This document shows positions 59,543 to 64,000 of a stretch of 64,000 nt of DNA, one piece after another. The DNA comes from Phocoena phocoena. Lineage: Eukaryota > Chordata > Mammalia > Artiodactyla > Phocoenidae. The position numbers were made by a program, and so were the translations under genes. The stretch spans positions 8,196,881-8,260,880 of the forward strand of contig NC_089223.1 of the NCBI RefSeq assembly GCF_963924675.1, written 5' to 3'. The notes beneath the pieces were generated by a model, which worked only from the letters and a program-made list of their open reading frames with translations, made no database searches and had not been told where the DNA came from. Numbering within the stretch: position 1 is the first letter of the stretch; every line of letters begins with the position of its first letter.

Positions 59543-60600
59543 ATGGGAACACAGAGAAAAACACAGCTGATGAAAGAGCAATGCAAAAACCCACCAGACC
59601 AAACAAATGAAGAGGATACAGGCAGTCTACCTGAAAAAGAATTCAGAGTAATGATAGTAAATATGTTCCAAAATATTGGAAATAGAATGGAGAATATACA
59701 AGAAACATTTAACAAGGACCTAGAAGAACTAAAGAGCAAACAAACAATGATGAACTACACAATAAATGAAATTTAAAATTCTCTATAATGAATCAATAGG
59801 AGAATAACTGAGGCAGAAGAACGGATAAGTGACCTGGAAGATAAAATAGTGGAAATAATTATCACAGAGCAGAATAAAGAAAAAAGAACAAAAAGAACTG
59901 AGGACAGTCTCAGAGACCTCTGGGACAACATTAAATGCACCAACATTTGAATTATAGGGGTCCCAGAAGAAGAAGAGAAAAAGAAAGGGACTGAGAAAAT
60001 ATCTGAAATTATAGGGGTGGGATAGGGAGGCTGGGAGGGAGGGAGACGCAAGAGGGAAGACATATGGGAACATATGTATATGTATAACTGATTCACTTTG
60101 TTATAAAGCAGAAACTAACACACATTGTAAAGCAATTATACTCCAATAAAGATGTTAAAAAAAATAAATTATAGTTGAAAACTTCCCTAATATGGGAAAG
60201 GAAATAGTCAATCAAGTCCAGGAAGCACAGAGTCCCATACAGGATAAATCCAAGGAGAAACACTCCAAGACACATATTAATCAAACTATCAAAAATTCAA
60301 TACAAAGAAAAAATATTAAAAGCAGCAAGGGAAAAGCAACAAGTAACATACAAGGGAATCCCCAAAGTTAACAGCTGATCCTTCAGCAGAAACTCTGCAA
60401 GCCAGAAGGGAGTGGCAGGACATATTTAAAGTGATGAAATGAAAAAACCTACAACCAAGATTACTCTACCCAGCAAGGATCTCATTCAGATTCGACGGAG
60501 AAATTTAAACCTTTACAAAGAAGCAAAAGTTAACAGAATTCAGCACCACCAAACCAGCTTTATAACAAATGCTAAAGGAACTTCTCTATGTAGGAAACAC
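59543..60600 (+). pseudogene. L1 ORF1, decayed and interrupted
   Basis: Starts MGTQRKTQLMKEQCKNPP and shows the EEDTGSLPEKEFRVMIVNM coiled coil. A stop falls at about 59774-59776, and a 151-bp L1 3' fragment interrupts it at 60015. The end is approximate. Confidence 0.85.
60015..60165 (+). mobile_element. Ultra-short L1 3' end (151 bp)
   Basis: GGGTGGGATAGGGAGGCTGG through ATACTCCAATAAAGATG plus an A-rich tail: only the last part of an L1 3' UTR. Perfect 9-bp duplications AAATTATAG at 60006-60014 and 60166-60174. Host ORF1 resumes directly afterwards. Confidence 0.93.
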
Positions 60601-60647
60601 AAGAGAAGTAAAAGACCTACAATAAGAAATCCGAAACAATTAAGAAA

Positions 60648-63600
60648 ATGGTAATAGGAACATACATATCGATAACTACCTTAAATGTAAATGGATTAAA
60701 TACTCCAACCAAAAGACATAGACTGGCTGAATGGATACAAAAACAAGACCAGTAAACATGCTGTCTACAGAGACCCACTTCAAACCTAGGGACACACACA
60801 GACTGAAAGTGAGGGGATGGAAAAAGACAGTTCATGCAAATGGAAATCAAAAGAAAGCTAGAGTAGCAATTCTCATATCAGACAAAATGGACTTTAAAAT
60901 AAAGACTATTACAAGAGACAAAAAAGGACACTACATAATGATCAAGGGATCAGTCCAAAAAGAAGATATAACAATGTAAATTTTTATGAACCCAACATAG
61001 GAGCACTTCAATACATAAGGTAAATGCTAACAGCCATAAAAGGGAAAATCGACAGTAACACAATCATAGTAGGGGACTTTAACACCCTACTTTCACCAAT
61101 GGACAGATCATCCAAAATGAAAATAAAAGAAGGAAACACAAGCTTTAAGTGATACATTAAACAAGATGGACTTAATTGATATTTATAGGATATTCCATCC
61201 AAAAACAACAGAATACACATTCTTCTCAAGTGCTCATGGAACATTCTCTAGGATAGACCATATCTTGGGTCACAAATCAAGCCTTGGTAAATTTAAGAAA
61301 ATTGAGATAATATCAAGTATCTTTTCTGACCACAATGCTATGAGACTAGATATCAATTACAGGGAAAAATCTGTAAAAAAATATAAACACATAGGGGCTA
61401 AACAATACACTCCTTAATAACCAAGAGATCACTGAAGAAATTAAAGAGGAAATCAAAAAATACCTAGAAACAAATGACAATGAAAACACAATGACCCAAA
61501 ACCTATGGGATGCAGCAAGAGCAGTTCTAAGAGGGAAGTTTATAGCAATACAATCCTACCTTAAGAAACAGGAAACATCTCTAATAAAACCTAACCTTAC
61601 ACCTAAAGCAATCAGAGAAAGAAGAACCAAAAAACCCCAATGTTATCAGAAGGAAAGAAATCATAAAGATCAGATCAGAAATAAATGAAAAAGAAATGAA
61701 GGAAACAATAGCAAAGATCAATAAAACTAAAAGCTGTTTCTTTGAGAAGATTAACAAAATTGATAAACCATTAGCCAGACTCATCAAGAAAAAAAGGGAG
61801 AAGACTCAAATCAATAGAAGTAGAAATGAAAAAGGAGAAGTAACAACTGACACTGCAGAAATACAAAGGATCATGAGAGATTACTACAAACAACTATATG
61901 CCAATAAAATGGACAACCTGAAAGAAATGGACAAAGCCTTAGAAAAGCACAACCTTCCGAGATGGAACCAAGAAGAAATAAAAAATATAAACAGACCAAT
62001 CACAAGCACTGAAATTGAGACTGTGATTAAAAATCTTCCAACAAACAAGAGCCCAGGACCAGATGGCTTCACAGGCGAATTCTATCAAACATTTAGAGAA
62101 GAGCTAATAACTATCCTTCTCAAACTCTTCCAAAATATAGGAGACGGAGGAACACTGCCAAACTCATTCTATGAGGTCACCATCACCCTGATACCAACAC
62201 CAGACAAAGATGTCACAAAGAAAGAAAACTATAGGCCAATCTCATTGATGAACACAGATGCAAAATCCTCAACAAACTACTAGCAAACTGAATCTAACAG
62301 CATATTGAAAGGATCATACACCATGATCAACTGGGGTTTATCCCAGGACTGCAAGGATTCCTCAAAATATGCAAATCAATCAGTGTGATCAACCATATTA
62401 ACAAATTGAAGGATAAAATCCATATGAAAATCTCAATAGATGGAGAAAAAGCTTTTGACAAAATTCAACACCCATTTATGATAAAGACTCTCCAGAAGGT
62501 AGGCATAGAGGGAACCTACCTCAACATAATAAAGGCCATATATGACAAACCAACATCCATCTTCGTTCTCAATGGTGAAAAAAAGTGAAAGCATTTCCAC
62601 TAAGATGAGGAACAAGACAAAGTTGCCCACTCGCTCCACTACTATTCAACATAGTTTAGGAAGTTTTAGCCACAGAAATCAGAGAAGAAAATGATATAAA
62701 CAGAATCCAAGTCAGAAAAGAAGTAAAGCTGTCACTGTTTGCAGATGACATGATACTATACATAGAAAATCCTAAAGATACTACCAAAAAACTACTAGAG
62801 CTAATCAATGAATTTGGTAAAGTAGCAGGATACAACATTAATGCACAGAAATCTCTTGCATTCCTATACACTAATGATGAAAAATCTGAAAGAGAAATTA
62901 AGGAAACACTCCCACTTACCACTGCAACAAAAAGAATAAAATACCTAGGAATAAACCGACCTAAGGAGACAAAAGACCTGTATGTAGAAAACTATAAGAC
63001 ACTGATGAAAGAAATTAAAGATGATACCAACAGATGGAAAGATATACCATGTTCTTGGACTGGAAGAATCAACATTGTGAAAATGACTATATGACCCAAA
63101 GCAATCTACAGATTCAATGCAATCCCTATCAAACTACCAATGGTATTTTCCTCAGAACTGGAAAAAAATTTTCACAATTTGCATGGAAACACAAAAGAGC
63201 CCGAATAGCCAAAGCAACCTTGAGAAAGAAAAAAGGAACTGGAGGAATCAGGCTCCCAGACTTCAGACTATATTACAAAGCTACAGTAATCAAGACAGTA
63301 TGGTACTGGCACAAAAACAGAAATATAGCTCAATGGAACAGGAGAGAAAGCCCAGAGATAAACCCACGCACATATGGTCACCTTATTTTTGATAAGGGAG
63401 GCAAAAATATAAAATGGAGAAAAGACAGCCTCTTCAAAAAGTGTTGCTGGGAAAACTGGACAGCTACATGTAAAAGAATGAAATTAGAACACTCCCTAAC
63501 ACCATACACAAGAATAAACTCAAAATGGGTTAAAGACCTAAATGTAAGGCCAGACACATCAAACTCTTAGAGGAAAACATAGGCAGAACACTATGACATA

Positions 63601-64000
63601 CATCACAGCAAGATCCTTTTTGACCCACCTCCTAGAGTAATGGAAATAAAAATAAAAATAAACAAATGAGACCTAATGAAACTTAAAAGCTTTTGCACAG
63701 CAAAGGAAAACATAAACAAGACAAAAAGACAACCCTCAGAATGGGAGAAAATATTTGCAAATTAAGAAACTGACAAAGGATTAATCTCCAAAATTTACAA
63801 GCAGATCATGCAGCTCAGTATCAAAAAAACAAACAACCCAATCGAAAAACGGGCAGAAGACCTAAATAGACATTTCTTCAAAGAAGGTTTACAGACTGCC
63901 AACAAACACATGAAAGGATGCTCAACATCACTAATCATTAGAGAAATGCAAATCAAAACTACAGTGAGGTATCGCGTCACACCAGTCAGAATGGTCGTCA
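60648..64000 (+). pseudogene. L1 ORF2, decayed, cut by window end
   Basis: The start ATG is kept (MVIGTYISITTLNVNG). A stop follows within the endonuclease (near 60752). A 195-codon run at 61696-62283 covers the linker and start of the reverse transcriptase with [19 protein letters not shown] is at 62738-62749, and a 178-codon run at 63034-63570 holds the C-terminal part. Not functional. Confidence 0.9.

Larger units (their letters stand above)
58328..64000 (+). mobile_element. L1, full-length type, missing a 5' UTR block; runs off the window
   Basis: Same subfamily as the L1 at 37578 (5' end TCCTTCAAGATGGTGGAGGA). After 58469 (CCCAAAAG) it jumps to CCTCAGGAGCAGCAG, omitting what is 37721-38658 in the other copy. 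ORF1 starts at 59543 and ORF2 at 60648; both are broken. The 3' end lies beyond base 64000, so no target duplication can be checked. Confidence 0.9.

Overview
The window is nuclear DNA from a mammal, almost certainly a cetacean (probably a toothed whale). The best evidence is seven recognisable copies, one of them a stub at base 1, of a tRNA-derived SINE that starts GGGCTTCCCTGGTGGCGCAG, has a pol III B box and a CpG-rich body, and ends in poly(A). This is the CHR family of whales and their relatives. Older CHR-2-like SINEs and cetartiodactyl-type L1 3' ends agree with it. There are no bacterial genes, operons, CRISPR arrays or intact viral genes.

Most of the window is transposon. From left to right: a 5'-inverted (twin-primed) L1 (2.8-4.5 kb); MIR, L2 and old L1 fossils cut by young SINEs (5.8-13.4 kb); a 5'-truncated L1 hit by two SINEs at one target (13.4-17.6 kb); MIR/L2 fossils (18-24 kb); a full-length minus-strand L1 whose duplicated target site lies about 0.55 kb beyond its own poly(A), which suggests a 3' transduction (24.46-32.1 kb). 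That L1 carries a SINE and a processed SMIM30 pseudogene. Next come L2 and CR1/L3 fossils (32-36 kb), a 7.2-kb full-length plus-strand L1 with a CpG-rich 5' UTR (37.6-44.8 kb), LTR and SINE fossils (45-47 kb), an older scrambled L1 with nested DNA transposons and a 56-bp triplication (49-56 kb), and a last plus-strand L1 that runs off the window (58.3-64 kb). The last L1 lacks exactly the CpG-rich 5' UTR block of its 37.6-kb relative, with GC...AG boundaries like a removed intron.

The only plausible host coding sequence is a set of small minus-strand exon candidates at 56.5, 37.1, 36.2, 5.34, 5.1 and 4.7 kb. In the first five, splice sites and reading phases fit in order, so the window probably lies inside one gene transcribed right to left with introns of about 19 and 31 kb filled by transposons. 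I could not name the gene. The sixth candidate does not continue the frame and may hold the stop codon or be false.

All L1 reading frames seen are interrupted, so no element here looks able to move by itself.
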